NCBI GenBank assembly: GCA_030592985.1
Contig: JAUVIB010000003.1
Location: 1-27,155, forward strand
Direction: 5' to 3'
From: Calditrichaceae bacterium
Lineage (GTDB): Bacteria > Calditrichota > Calditrichia > Calditrichales > Calditrichaceae
Length of the DNA: 27,155 nt
Shown here: piece by piece, positions 1 to 8,436 of the stretch
Layout: each line of letters starts with the position of its first letter
Numbering within the stretch: position 1 is the first letter of the stretch
The notes under the pieces: model-generated
The model's database searches: none
What the model saw: the letters and a program-made list of their open reading frames with translations, nothing else
What the model was told of the DNA's origin: nothing
Position numbers and translations under genes: made by a program

Positions 1-996
1 TACTTTAGATAAATGGGGTTTTATCTTGAATTTATTGGTTAACAACAGGTTGCCTTTTAGAACCGCTTCTTCGTGTTGTTTAGCGATATCTTTATTTTTA
101 TCAATCTGCTTTAATACTCTTTCAAGATAATTTTTATGTTTAGTTAAAGCGGTTAAACAAATTTTTCTTGTCTGATTATTCGCTTTATGGATCGTTTTTT
201 TATCAATAAAGATATCCCATGCTTTATTGAGAGAAGTATATTCTTCACAATAAATTGAATTATTTTTTTCAAGGTCGGATTGTTTAAATAAACTGATTTT
301 TAATAGGTCATGCTCATCATTATAGAGATAATATTTTCCGCAAGTCATCTCTTTTTCTATATCACGAAAAGTTATGTATATAGAATCTATATCATCTTCA
401 GAGAGAGAGCCGGTTTTTCCCATTTTTCCTATTGAAGCCCTATTACAAATTTCACTAATAAGTGTGTTGTTAACAGCCCCAAAATATAATTGTAAAAATT
501 CTTTTATTGAATAATTTTTGTTGTTATTAATAAGTTCAATAGTAGCTGATTTTGAAATTGTAGTGAAATTATAGTGTTCTTTTCCGGAAATTATTGTTTC
601 CTGAATATTTTTTTTAAAGCTCTCTATAATTGAACCATTTCGATTTTTTATATATAGATTTGCCCCTTTACCAAAAAATACAGCTTCGGACGTATACTCA
701 TTAATATTTATATGTATTATTTTATCAAAAGGAATAATAAATATATCCAAAATTGCTTTTTTAAATAAGAAAGGGAATAGTACAATTTCAGATTTATGTT
801 TAGGAAGAAATGATTTTAGCAAGATATATGGATTAGCTGAATTTATCCCAAAACACAAATATTTAACTGAATTTTTTTGTAACTTGAAAATGATTTCATC
901 TTTTCTAAAAGTGAAAATATTAAGAATAGTAGAACTTTTAATTTCCCCGCTTATTTCTTCCAACTGATTCTTAAATAAAAAATAATTATTATACAT
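1..996 (-). CDS. rqcH: RqcH/NFACT-family ribosome quality-control protein, N-terminal part (runs off the window)
   Basis: Translating the minus strand from the ATG at 996 gives 332 uninterrupted codons to the window edge; an in-frame stop 18-20 bases upstream of that ATG fixes it as the first possible start. The layout fits NFACT (FbpA/DUF814) proteins: a beta-rich NFACT-N domain at residues 1-125, a helix-hairpin-helix-like stretch near 165-195 (YFGAVNNTLISEICNRASIG), and the start of the coiled-coil arms near 255-310. The stretch at 306-325 (AKQHEEAVLKGNLLLTNKFK) is typical of the family, where a K.GelL..N motif follows the coiled coil. RqcH binds obstructed 50S subunits and directs alanine tailing of stalled nascent chains. 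The usual Asp-Arg pair of NFACT-N appears as D91-K92. The gene is divergent from yicC. The C-terminal RNA-binding domain lies outside the window, so catalytic completeness cannot be judged. Confidence 0.82.
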   Translation of the reverse strand, partial: MYNNYFLFKNQLEEISGEIKSSTILNIFTFRKDEIIFKLQKNSVKYLCFGINSANPYILLKSFLPKHKSEIVLFPFLFKKAILDIFIIPFDKIIHININEYTSEAVFFGKGANLYIKNRNGSIIESFKKNIQETIISGKEHYNFTTISKSATIELINNNKNYSIKEFLQLYFGAVNNTLISEICNRASIGKMGKTGSLSEDDIDSIYITFRDIEKEMTCGKYYLYNDEHDLLKISLFKQSDLEKNNSIYCEEYTSLNKAWDIFIDKKTIHKANNQTRKICLTALTKHKNYLERVLKQIDKNKDIAKQHEEAVLKGNLLLTNKFKIKPHLSKV

Positions 997-1216
997 AATT
1001 GTACTTTGCTTTTAATAGGGCAAATCTTTAAATTAAATCCGTAGATTATGGTGGTTTTTATTCGGGAAAACTTGTTGAAAAGTCGATGATAGTCGTATTA
1101 TTAATAAATACATTTAAAAAAATTATCTCTATCATTTACTTCCGCAACCGCTTATAATTTATGCATTTTCTTAGCAAAATAAAATCTTTTAATTAAAATA
1201 TAGTTTGGATATAAAT
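997..1216. promoter_or_regulatory. divergent intergenic region between rqcH and yicC
   Basis: This 220-base A+T-rich gap must hold promoters for both divergent genes. The clearest element is a perfect TATAAT at 1153-1158 facing yicC, about 60 bases before its ATG, but no good -35 box lies 16-18 bases upstream of it. A second candidate facing the same way is TTGTTG or TTGAAA near 1072-1080 with TATTAT about 18 bases downstream. No open reading frame or stable hairpin was seen. These are pattern matches only. Confidence 0.35.
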
Positions 1217-2092
1217 ATGAAAAGTATGACAGGATACGGTAAATCGATAATTCAAATTAATAATATTGACATTTCTATAGAAATCCGCAGTGTTAATAAC
1301 CGATTTCTTGATATTGCTCTGAGAATGCCAAAAGAATTAAATGATTATGAATATGAAATTCGGAAAAATATTAAAAAAAAACTGAATCGCGGTAAGATAA
1401 ACGTATATATTAATCTAATTGAAGCCACTAATGTGTCAGCAGAGCTGATGATTGATATGGAAAAAGTAAAACAACGTTATGATTTGCTTAACTATATTCA
1501 TAAAAAATTAAACTTATCCGGTTCCATTACAATGGATAATTTAATGGAATTTGGAGATTTGTTTGATCCCGGACTTCAATCAATTGAATCTAAAAAAATA
1601 AAAAAATATTTATTAAAAGGTATAAACGATGCCCTAAAACAGTTTGAAGATATGCGCAAAGCTGAAGGAAACAACCTTTCTGCCGATATGAAAAACAGAA
1701 TTGATCAAATCAGTGAATGGACAGAGTTTGTGGGGGAAAAAGGACGGGATAATATTCAAAAAGAATTTGAACGATTACAAAATAATATTTTTCTTCTTAT
1801 AGACTCTAATAAAATCGAAAAGAATCGACTTGAAGCAGAGCTTGCAATTATTTCGGATAAAGTTGATGTTACAGAAGAGTGTGTGCGGATGGCAAGTCAT
1901 ATAAAATTGTTTAACGATACCTTAAATAATAATGGAGAAGCCGGTAAAAAACTAACCTTTATCCTTCAGGAAATGCTTAGAGAAGCCAATACCATGAATT
2001 CCAAAACAACGGATACAAATATTGCCCATACAGTTATTCGTATAAAAGAAGAGATAGAAAAATTAAGAGAACAGTCTCAAAATATTGAATAA
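1217..2092 (+). CDS. yicC: YicC/YloC-family endoribonuclease
   Basis: The 291-residue product starts MKSMTGYGK, the hallmark N-terminus of the YicC family (MI.SMTGFG), so I place the start at the ATG at 1217 and not at an in-frame TTG 12 bases upstream. Further family features follow: E.RSVNNRFLDI near residues 22-33, RGKI near 57-60, and a C-terminal stretch (residues about 200-285) with EAELAIISDKVDVTEE, HI..F, GKKLTFILQEMLREANTM and IKEEIEKLREQ, which is the conserved DUF1732 end. Length agrees with the usual 287-295 residues. Family members have been reported as RNases acting on structured or small RNAs; the role in this organism is inferred. It is first in a tight block with gmk and coaB. 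Confidence 0.93.
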   Translation: MKSMTGYGKSIIQINNIDISIEIRSVNNRFLDIALRMPKELNDYEYEIRKNIKKKLNRGKINVYINLIEATNVSAELMIDMEKVKQRYDLLNYIHKKLNLSGSITMDNLMEFGDLFDPGLQSIESKKIKKYLLKGINDALKQFEDMRKAEGNNLSADMKNRIDQISEWTEFVGEKGRDNIQKEFERLQNNIFLLIDSNKIEKNRLEAELAIISDKVDVTEECVRMASHIKLFNDTLNNNGEAGKKLTFILQEMLREANTMNSKTTDTNIAHTVIRIKEEIEKLREQSQNIE

Positions 2093-2102
2093 TACTTCAA
2101 AA

Positions 2103-2663
2103 ATGAATTCCAACTCAAACTACTTTGCTTTTTCTGCTCCTTCCGGTGCGGGCAAAACAACGATTATAAAAAAAATATTAAGTAAATATGACAATCTTGC
2201 AATGTCAGTATCTGCTACAACAAGATCCATCCGTATAGGTGAAATAGACGGTATCGATTACTACTTTCTTTCGCATGAACAATTCATGCACAATATTTCT
2301 GAAAACAGATTTCTTGAATATGAGGCGGTACACAATGATTATTATGGGACATTGAAAGAAAAAGTAGATAATTTGATTAAAAAAGGGAAATTGGTTTTAT
2401 TTGACATTGATGTTAACGGCGCTTTAAAGATCAAAGAAAAATATCCGAAGACCATATTGATCTTTATAAAGCCGCCAAGCAAAGAAGTTCTAATTGAGCG
2501 TTTACGTGGAAGAAAAAGCGAAACAGAGACATCCCTTAAAAAACGTATGGAAAGACTCGATTATGAATATTCAAAAGCGGAATTATTTGATTATATTGTA
2601 ATAAACGATGATCTTGATGATGCCCTGAACGAAATTGAATCTATCATTTGGAAAACTAAATGA
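2103..2663 (+). CDS. gmk: guanylate kinase
   Basis: The product is 186 residues from the ATG at 2103. A TTG at 2085 in the same frame would overlap yicC and add six residues; the ATG is preferred because the P-loop then lies at the usual distance from the N-terminus. The Walker A loop SAPSGAGKTT is at 11-20, followed by SATTRSIRIGEIDGIDYYFLS (GMP-binding region, with conserved R and Y), FLEYEAVHNDYYGT, the Walker B-like strand LVLFDIDVNGA, IFIKPPS, and the lid region LIERLRGRKSE with ERLDYE. It phosphorylates GMP to GDP with ATP, supplying nucleotides for RNA, DNA and (p)ppGpp synthesis. The stop overlaps the next start by four bases (ATGA), indicating translational coupling. No rpoZ gene follows. 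Confidence 0.95.
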   Translation: MNSNSNYFAFSAPSGAGKTTIIKKILSKYDNLAMSVSATTRSIRIGEIDGIDYYFLSHEQFMHNISENRFLEYEAVHNDYYGTLKEKVDNLIKKGKLVLFDIDVNGALKIKEKYPKTILIFIKPPSKEVLIERLRGRKSETETSLKKRMERLDYEYSKAELFDYIVINDDLDDALNEIESIIWKTK

Positions 2664-3727
2664 AAATTCTTTGCATAGATAATTCTTCCGGGAAATTGTT
2701 TTTTGTCCAGGAATTGCTATGGATGTTAAATAGTTTTAAAGAACAGGTATATTTAGATCTCAATAAAAACAGTAGAGAGCAGTATAGAAGTTTTTTAACT
2801 CATTTTAAAAATATCAGTTTAAAAGAGAATAATAAAAAAGAATCCGCTGATTTAATAATTGATATTATTGACCATAGTGATAAATTTTCTGGGAAGAACA
2901 TAATATATCCTGTGATTCCTAATGATCAGGCTGCTCAATATGAAAAAATCACACAAGATTATGCATCAAAAGAATTATTTACTCTACTTAAAAAATCAGA
3001 TCAATATACTACTTTTCTGACTGGGGATGTTGAATGGTTAAGAGATATAATTAATAAAAAATCGATTTACAATGATTTGGATAAACGAAAAATACTAATC
3101 AGTGCCGGACCTACAATGGAAAGAATCGACCCTGTGCGTTATTTAACTAACCATTCTACCGGCAAGATGGGGATAGCTTTAGCGAGAGCCGCTTATATAC
3201 GAGGAGCAAATGTAACTCTTGTAGTGGGTCCGACCAATGAATATGTGCCTTCATATCTAAATATTATCAGAGTAGAATCTGCGGATGAAATGGCAAATGA
3301 AATAATTAATAATTTTAAGCGGACGGATGTATATATCGGGGCGGCTGCAATTGCAGATTTTACACCTTTAATAGTTCAGCATGATAAGATCAAAAAAAAT
3401 AATGGAAAATTTCCACCTAAATTTAGGAAGACAATTGATATTCTTTCAGCTTTGAACAAAATTAAAATGAATCAGTATCTTATTGGATTTTCTGTTGAGA
3501 CGGAAAATATGTACGAAAATTCTATGAAAAAACTGAAACAAAAAAATTTGGAATTTATTGTTGCAAACAATCCAAAAGAGGACGGTGCAGCCTTTGCCGG
3601 TGATACAAATCGAGCGACTATTATTTATAGATCGGGAAAAAGAGAACCTCTCCCTTTAATATCTAAGACTGAACTATCAAATATTATTTTAGACAAAATT
3701 GTTAAATTATTTAACTCCAGTGTCTAA
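2660..3727 (+). CDS. coaB: phosphopantothenate-cysteine ligase (CoaB) with a degenerate CoaC-like N-terminal domain
   Basis: Residues 143-355 are a clear CoaB ligase: KILISAGPTMERIDPVRYLTN with N164 and the HSTGKMG loop, GANVTLVVGP, GAAAIADF (usually AAVADF), the catalytic-loop lysines in KIKK (243-246), T..IL, IGFSVETEN, and VANNP...FAGDTNRATI. CoaB joins 4'-phosphopantothenate to cysteine in coenzyme A synthesis. In most bacteria this domain is fused behind the flavin-dependent decarboxylase CoaC. Here residues 1-142 are shorter than CoaC (about 185) and lack the GGIAAYK start, the catalytic His segment, the PATANT-like flavin loop and the PAMN..M motif; only faint echoes remain (ADLIID at 63-68, YPVIPNDQAAQY at 83-94). 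The ligase is probably active. The decarboxylase step is probably supplied elsewhere in the genome. Confidence 0.88.
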   Translation: MKILCIDNSSGKLFFVQELLWMLNSFKEQVYLDLNKNSREQYRSFLTHFKNISLKENNKKESADLIIDIIDHSDKFSGKNIIYPVIPNDQAAQYEKITQDYASKELFTLLKKSDQYTTFLTGDVEWLRDIINKKSIYNDLDKRKILISAGPTMERIDPVRYLTNHSTGKMGIALARAAYIRGANVTLVVGPTNEYVPSYLNIIRVESADEMANEIINNFKRTDVYIGAAAIADFTPLIVQHDKIKKNNGKFPPKFRKTIDILSALNKIKMNQYLIGFSVETENMYENSMKKLKQKNLEFIVANNPKEDGAAFAGDTNRATIIYRSGKREPLPLISKTELSNIILDKIVKLFNSSV

Positions 3728-3803
3728 TAAAAAATAATTACATAAATAAAGAGTTTATTTTAAAAAATCTATTTTAAGTGTGTATTTAAATATAGTTGAT
3801 ACT

Positions 3804-4541
3804 ATGAAAAATATAATTAATGATATAGAAATATTTTTAACCAATTATCAAAATGTATATGGTAAAAATATATATTTAAATGGGACATTACTTTCTCCCG
3901 AAAAGGTTATATCGCAGATTAAAAGAACCTCACCTCCGCCAATACAAATTAACAAGACTAATAAAAATGTAACATTACCGCAATTTAACCCGGAATTACA
4001 AAAATTCTATGAAGAGATTCATAATTGCACGAAATGCTCTTTATCTGATACAAGGATAAATTTTGTTTTCGGTTTGGGGAATTCAGATGCGGATATTATG
4101 TTTGTGGGGGAAGCTCCGGGTAAAGATGAGGATGAACAGGGAATACCATTTGTAGGAAGAGCGGGGAAACTTTTAAATAAAATGCTTTTAGCTATTGGAT
4201 TAACGCGCGATGAGATATTTATCGCTAACATTCTAAAATGCCGTCCTCCAAATAACCGCGACCCACTGCCACAGGAAGTAATTCAGTGTGAACCGCATCT
4301 AAAACGTCAGATTGAAATTATTTCTCCAAAAGTAATTGTCGCTTTAGGTCGCATTGCCGGTCAGGTTTTATTAAAAAGAAAAAATGAAACATTAAGAAAT
4401 TTGCGTCAAACTGTCCATAAATATGATGAATTGCCTTTTATTGTAACATACCATCCGGCGGCTCTTTTAAGAAATCCAAATTGGAAAAAAGAAGCCTGGC
4501 AGGATTTAAAAAAAATCAAAGAGATAGCTATAAATCAATGA
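3804..4541 (+). CDS. family 4 uracil-DNA glycosylase, iron-sulphur type
   Basis: From the ATG at 3804 the product has 245 residues; a GTG at 3780 in frame would add eight, with no better ribosome site. The [4Fe-4S] ligands of family 4 enzymes are all present: C75 and C78 (CTKC), C146 (LKCRPP) and C162 (QCEPHL), with the usual spacing. The uracil-pocket motif GEAPGKDEDEQG begins at 102, followed by PFVGRAGKLL, and the second active-site motif HPAALLRNP is at 217-225. The enzyme removes uracil arising from cytosine deamination or dUTP incorporation. The first 65 residues are a variable extension common in the DNA polymerase-related subfamily, where this stretch has been likened to a phage polymerase domain. 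It sits between coaB and dnaB on the same strand. Confidence 0.93.
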   Translation: MKNIINDIEIFLTNYQNVYGKNIYLNGTLLSPEKVISQIKRTSPPPIQINKTNKNVTLPQFNPELQKFYEEIHNCTKCSLSDTRINFVFGLGNSDADIMFVGEAPGKDEDEQGIPFVGRAGKLLNKMLLAIGLTRDEIFIANILKCRPPNNRDPLPQEVIQCEPHLKRQIEIISPKVIVALGRIAGQVLLKRKNETLRNLRQTVHKYDELPFIVTYHPAALLRNPNWKKEAWQDLKKIKEIAINQ

Positions 4542-4578
4542 AAATAATTGATAAATTAATTGATTGAAGGAGTGATGA

Positions 4579-5976
4579 ATGGCTAAAGCTGCCATAGAAG
4601 AACAATTGATGCGTGTGCCACCGCAAGCCCTTGAAGTAGAACAAAGTGTGTTGGCATCCATGCTTTTAGATAAAGATGCCATGTTATTATCGGTAGAGAA
4701 GGTTGATGAAACATATTTTTATAAAAGCAGCCACCGTATAGTCTATTCGGCAATGATAGAACTCTTTAACAATAAAATAGAAATTGACCTTTTAACTGTA
4801 ACAGATATGTTACAAAAGAGAAAACAACTTGAAGATATTGGCGGAGCCTATTATTTAACTGAAATAGTTAATTCAACTCCTACATCAGCAAATGTTGAAG
4901 AGCATCTTAATATAATTAAGGAAAAAGCATTAGCCCGAATGCTTATTAAAGAGAGTACGGAAATTATTGAAAAAGCGTATGATCAAGCTGATACGGTTGA
5001 TGTTCTGTTGGATTTTGCCGAAAAGAAAATATTTGATATATCCGAAAAAAGATTAACCCAAAGCTATTCAGATATTAAACCCATCGTTCATAAAACTTTT
5101 GAACGAATCGATGAGTTATATCACTCAAGTCAATCGGGTGTTACAGGAGTAGATACGGGTTATAAACAACTTAATGAAATGACAGCCGGATTTCAAAAAT
5201 CAGATCTCATTATTATTGCCGGACGTCCAAGTATGGGAAAAACAGCTTTAGCGCTAAATTTTGCTCGAAATGCGTCTTTGGAACACGGCTTCGCTGTTGG
5301 GTTTTTTAGTCTTGAAATGTCTGCAGAAGCATTGGTATTACGATTACTATGCACAGAAGCAAAAGTTAACCAAATGTCGGTTTTGCGCGGTAAGATAACA
5401 CGAGATGAAATGGGCAGACTGACAAACAATGTTGATAAACTAATGAAAGCTCCAATTTATATCGATGATTCAGCATCTTTAAATGTAACGGAACTGCGAG
5501 CGAAAGCACGTCGTTTAAAAGTAGAAAAGAATATTCAATTACTCGTTATCGATTATATTCAGTTAATGGAAGGCTCCAAAGGTGAAAACAGGCAGCAGGA
5601 AATTACCCATATTTCACGATCTATTAAAGCAATTTCCAAAGAACTAAATATTCCGGTATTAGCGCTTTCACAGCTTTCGCGTGCTACGGAAACACGGGAT
5701 AAAAGTAGAAAACCGCAGCTATCCGATTTACGTGAATCAGGGGCAATCGAGCAGGATGCCGACTTGGTAATGTTTGTTTACAGGCCCGAATATTATGGCA
5801 TTGAAGTGTTTGAAGATACCGGTTCATCTACGCATAATATGTGTGAGATAATAATTGGTAAACAGAGAAACGGACCAACGGGTGATATTCGCTTAACTTT
5901 CTTAAAGGAATACGGTAAATTTGGTGATCCGGATCTTTTTCATGATACCGGCGCTTTTTCTCCCGGCAGCTTTTAG
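4579..5976 (+). CDS. dnaB: replicative DNA helicase DnaB
   Basis: This 465-residue hexameric 5'-3' helicase follows a GAAGGAG ribosome site. The N-terminal DnaB domain (about 10-115) begins RVPPQALEVEQSVLASMLLD; a linker leads to the RecA-like motor with Walker A AGRPSMGKTAL (214-224), FFSLEMSAEAL, Walker B LLVIDYIQLM (321-330), the motif LALSQLSRATETR (361-373), and the arginine-finger segment DLRESGAIEQDADLVMF near 383-399. The stretch IIGKQRNGPTGDIRL belongs to the C-terminal core. No intein or frameshift is present. It unwinds DNA at the fork and recruits primase. It is the last gene of the yicC block; a palindromic repeat follows its stop. Confidence 0.97.
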   Translation: MAKAAIEEQLMRVPPQALEVEQSVLASMLLDKDAMLLSVEKVDETYFYKSSHRIVYSAMIELFNNKIEIDLLTVTDMLQKRKQLEDIGGAYYLTEIVNSTPTSANVEEHLNIIKEKALARMLIKESTEIIEKAYDQADTVDVLLDFAEKKIFDISEKRLTQSYSDIKPIVHKTFERIDELYHSSQSGVTGVDTGYKQLNEMTAGFQKSDLIIIAGRPSMGKTALALNFARNASLEHGFAVGFFSLEMSAEALVLRLLCTEAKVNQMSVLRGKITRDEMGRLTNNVDKLMKAPIYIDDSASLNVTELRAKARRLKVEKNIQLLVIDYIQLMEGSKGENRQQEITHISRSIKAISKELNIPVLALSQLSRATETRDKSRKPQLSDLRESGAIEQDADLVMFVYRPEYYGIEVFEDTGSSTHNMCEIIIGKQRNGPTGDIRLTFLKEYGKFGDPDLFHDTGAFSPGSF

Positions 5977-6005
5977 TAAGAAAAATATAAAACAATTTAA
6001 ATATT

Positions 6006-6132
6006 GTCTGAACGAAAGTCACATTTTTCGTCATTTCGACCATAGGGAGAAATCTTAACTTTAACATTTACAATGATTTATAGATTTCTCGACTTCGCTC
6101 GAAATAACATTTTCCTCACTTTTCGTTCAGAC
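6006..6132. repeat. palindromic intergenic repeat, copy 1 (MITE/REP-like)
   Basis: The 127-base element is bounded by inverted ends: GTCTGAACGAAAGT at 6006-6019 and its near-exact complement ending in CGTTCAGAC at 6118-6132. Inside are nested complementary segments, CATTTCGA on the left with TCGAAAT on the right, and GAGAAATCT with AGATTTCTC, so the whole can fold into one imperfect hairpin. A second copy lies at 25311-25509 in the same orientation. It occupies most of the dnaB-rel gap and encodes nothing. Similar CATTTCGA...GAGAAATCT repeats are, from memory, scattered in many FCB-group genomes. Confidence 0.85.
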
Positions 6133-6166
6133 GCTAAATATAAACTGCAATTATGAATGGTAAAAT

Positions 6167-8347
6167 ATGGACAAAAATGAGTCTTTAATTCAGAAAATGC
6201 ACCATAAACTGGACAAACTATTCGAAGAATTGCTTGGAACAATAGAACAGTATTCCAAGTCATTTGATAAAGATCTATTAACCCGTGCATATAATTTCGG
6301 ACTTGTAGCGCATTTAAAACAAGAGCGATATTCCGGTGAACCATATTTTATTCATTGTTTGAGTGTTGCTAAAATTCTAGCCGAATTACGTATGGATCAA
6401 ATAATGATTATTGCTGCCTTACTCCATGATGTAATAGAAGATACAGGCGTCACTCTGGATGAATTACAAAATGAATTTGGAGAAACCGTAGCTTTTTTAG
6501 TTGATGGTGTTACAAAAATAAGTAATATCAAATATCAAAGTAGAGAAGAGCAGCAGGCTGAAACATTTAGAAAAATGCTATTATCTATGGCAAAGGATAT
6601 TCGCGTCATAATAATAAAATTTGCAGATCGTCTGCATAATATGCGTACTCTCAAGTATATCCCCGAAAAAAAGCGTCCTAGAATTGCCATCGAAACCAGA
6701 GATATTTATGCCCCTTTAGCACATAGATTAGGTATTGCGAAAATTAAGTTTGAACTCGAAGATCTTTCATTAAAGTACCTTGAACCGAAAGCTTATGCCG
6801 ATGTGGATAAGAAAATCAGAATTTCGGGAAAAGAACGACAGAAGTATATTTTAAGTATTGCCAATCCAATTGAAGATGAGCTACTAAAGAACAACATTAA
6901 AGCTGATATATCCGGACGTCCAAAAAGTTATTACAGCATTTATACTAAAATGACTAAGAGAAATAAACCTTTTGAAGAAATATATGATCTTCTTGCTATT
7001 CGATTAGTTGTTGAAAAATTAGAAGAATGCTACTATACTCTCGGTATTATTCATAGCAAATTTATGCCGGTTTACGATCGTTTTAAAGACTATATTGCAA
7101 TGCCTAAAATAAACGGGTATCAATCATTGCACACTACTGTAATCGGGCCCAATGGCAGGATGGTTGAAATTCAAATCCGCACTGCAGCAATGCATGAAAT
7201 GGCTGAAAACGGTATCGCCGCTCATTGGCGGTATAAAGAAGGAATTAAAGATGATGAAGCTGATAAACATCTGAATTGGGTTCGGGAATTATTAGAAAGG
7301 CAGATGCATGATGAAGATCCTAAGGACTTTCTTGAAAATCTTAAAATTGATCTTTTTCAAGACGAAGTTTTTGTCTTTACGCCAGCTGGGGATTTGATAA
7401 TACTACCCCGTAAACCAACGCCTATTGATTTTGCCTATGCTGTTCATACTAATGTCGGTAATCATTGTATTGCTGCAAAAGTAAATGGTCGAATAGTTCC
7501 ATTGAAATCTATATTACGTAGTGGAGAACAGGTAGAAATTATTACTTCACAAAATCAAAAACCTGCACAGGATTGGCTTTCTGTTGTTAAAACAAGTAAA
7601 GCCCGGCATTGGATAAAAAAGATTATCAGAGAAGAACAAAATGCTCAAATATTAGAAATTGGTGATGAAATACTTGTAAAATTTTTAAAAAAGCATAAAC
7701 TAAGCGAGAAAAAGAAAGAATTTTTGGATGTGCTTCCAAAATTCGGATATCAGACAGTGGATAGTCTAAAAATTGCTCTTGGTAAAGGGGATTTAACGCC
7801 GGAAGATATCCGCAAAAAATTATATCCTGATATTACGGAGGAAACTGACGAAAAAGATAGTTTTATTGTTAGATTTTTAAAAAGAGCGCGTACCGGAAAT
7901 GCTATTCGAGTTCAGGGAATCGATAATATGCTTATTAATTTTGCAAATTGCTGCCAACCGGTTCCAGGTGATCGAATAATCGGTTATCTCACCCGTGGAA
8001 AAGGTGTTACCGTCCATCGGACAGATTGCAAAAATATGATGAAGCTATACGAAGATAAAGATAGAGTTATCGATGTTGAATGGGCAATCAATAAGGATCA
8101 GGAATTTCATGTTCATTTATCAATTCTCGGCGATGACCGTAAGGATCTTTTAAGAGACATCACTCTCTGTGTATCCCGCTTAAATATTAATATCGTAGCT
8201 GTAAATTTTTCATCCGAAGATATGTACGCACGGGGCCATTTGGATATATTAATTAAAGATTTAAGTCAATTGACTAAAATAATGAATAATATAAGAAAAA
8301 TTTCAGGTGTTCTGTCTGTCGAGCGAATTGATAATACGACTAATTAG
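6167..8347 (+). CDS. bifunctional (p)ppGpp synthetase/hydrolase, RelA/SpoT family
   Basis: The 726-residue product has the full long-RSH architecture. The hydrolase HD domain is intact: H63, HD at 87-88 within LLHDVIEDT, and D154 in FADRLHNMRTL. The synthetase domain follows (about 235-360) with SGRPKSYYSIYTKM, YDLLAIRL, RFKD at 305-308 and KINGYQSLHTTV; the RFKD form (not EFDD) is that of bifunctional Rel/SpoT enzymes. A TGS domain is at 399-461, the zinc-finger/CC region around C595-C596, H617 and C621, and an ACT domain at about 650-724. The enzyme makes and degrades the (p)ppGpp alarmone in response to starvation and binds the ribosome through its C-terminal half. No ribosome site stands out before the ATG. 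The symbol is left open (rel or spoT). Confidence 0.95.
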   Translation: MDKNESLIQKMHHKLDKLFEELLGTIEQYSKSFDKDLLTRAYNFGLVAHLKQERYSGEPYFIHCLSVAKILAELRMDQIMIIAALLHDVIEDTGVTLDELQNEFGETVAFLVDGVTKISNIKYQSREEQQAETFRKMLLSMAKDIRVIIIKFADRLHNMRTLKYIPEKKRPRIAIETRDIYAPLAHRLGIAKIKFELEDLSLKYLEPKAYADVDKKIRISGKERQKYILSIANPIEDELLKNNIKADISGRPKSYYSIYTKMTKRNKPFEEIYDLLAIRLVVEKLEECYYTLGIIHSKFMPVYDRFKDYIAMPKINGYQSLHTTVIGPNGRMVEIQIRTAAMHEMAENGIAAHWRYKEGIKDDEADKHLNWVRELLERQMHDEDPKDFLENLKIDLFQDEVFVFTPAGDLIILPRKPTPIDFAYAVHTNVGNHCIAAKVNGRIVPLKSILRSGEQVEIITSQNQKPAQDWLSVVKTSKARHWIKKIIREEQNAQILEIGDEILVKFLKKHKLSEKKKEFLDVLPKFGYQTVDSLKIALGKGDLTPEDIRKKLYPDITEETDEKDSFIVRFLKRARTGNAIRVQGIDNMLINFANCCQPVPGDRIIGYLTRGKGVTVHRTDCKNMMKLYEDKDRVIDVEWAINKDQEFHVHLSILGDDRKDLLRDITLCVSRLNINIVAVNFSSEDMYARGHLDILIKDLSQLTKIMNNIRKISGVLSVERIDNTTN

Positions 8348-8424
8348 CTGTTCAAAAAATTACAACTTGAATTAATTGCGGTTAATACTTAATTTAAACA
8401 TCATAAATTCAAACAGATAGTAAG

Positions 8425-8430
8425 AAAGGG
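8425..8430 (+). promoter_or_regulatory. ribosome binding site deciding the TTG start of greA
   Basis: AAAGGG lies six bases before the TTG at 8437. No in-frame ATG or GTG exists near this point, and the first internal Met lies inside the conserved coiled coil, so this site supports TTG as the true start. Confidence 0.7.
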
Positions 8431-8436
8431 ATAATT

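Noticed and set aside
6006..6132. CRISPR-like or phage attachment site interpretation of the repeat
   Set aside because: There are only single, dispersed copies with inverted ends, no regularly spaced units and no integrase or cas gene nearby.
5828..6344. Two minus-strand open frames of 79 and 88 codons around the dnaB-rel gap
   Set aside because: They run through the palindromic repeat and antisense to dnaB and rel, with no ribosome site and no protein-like pattern.
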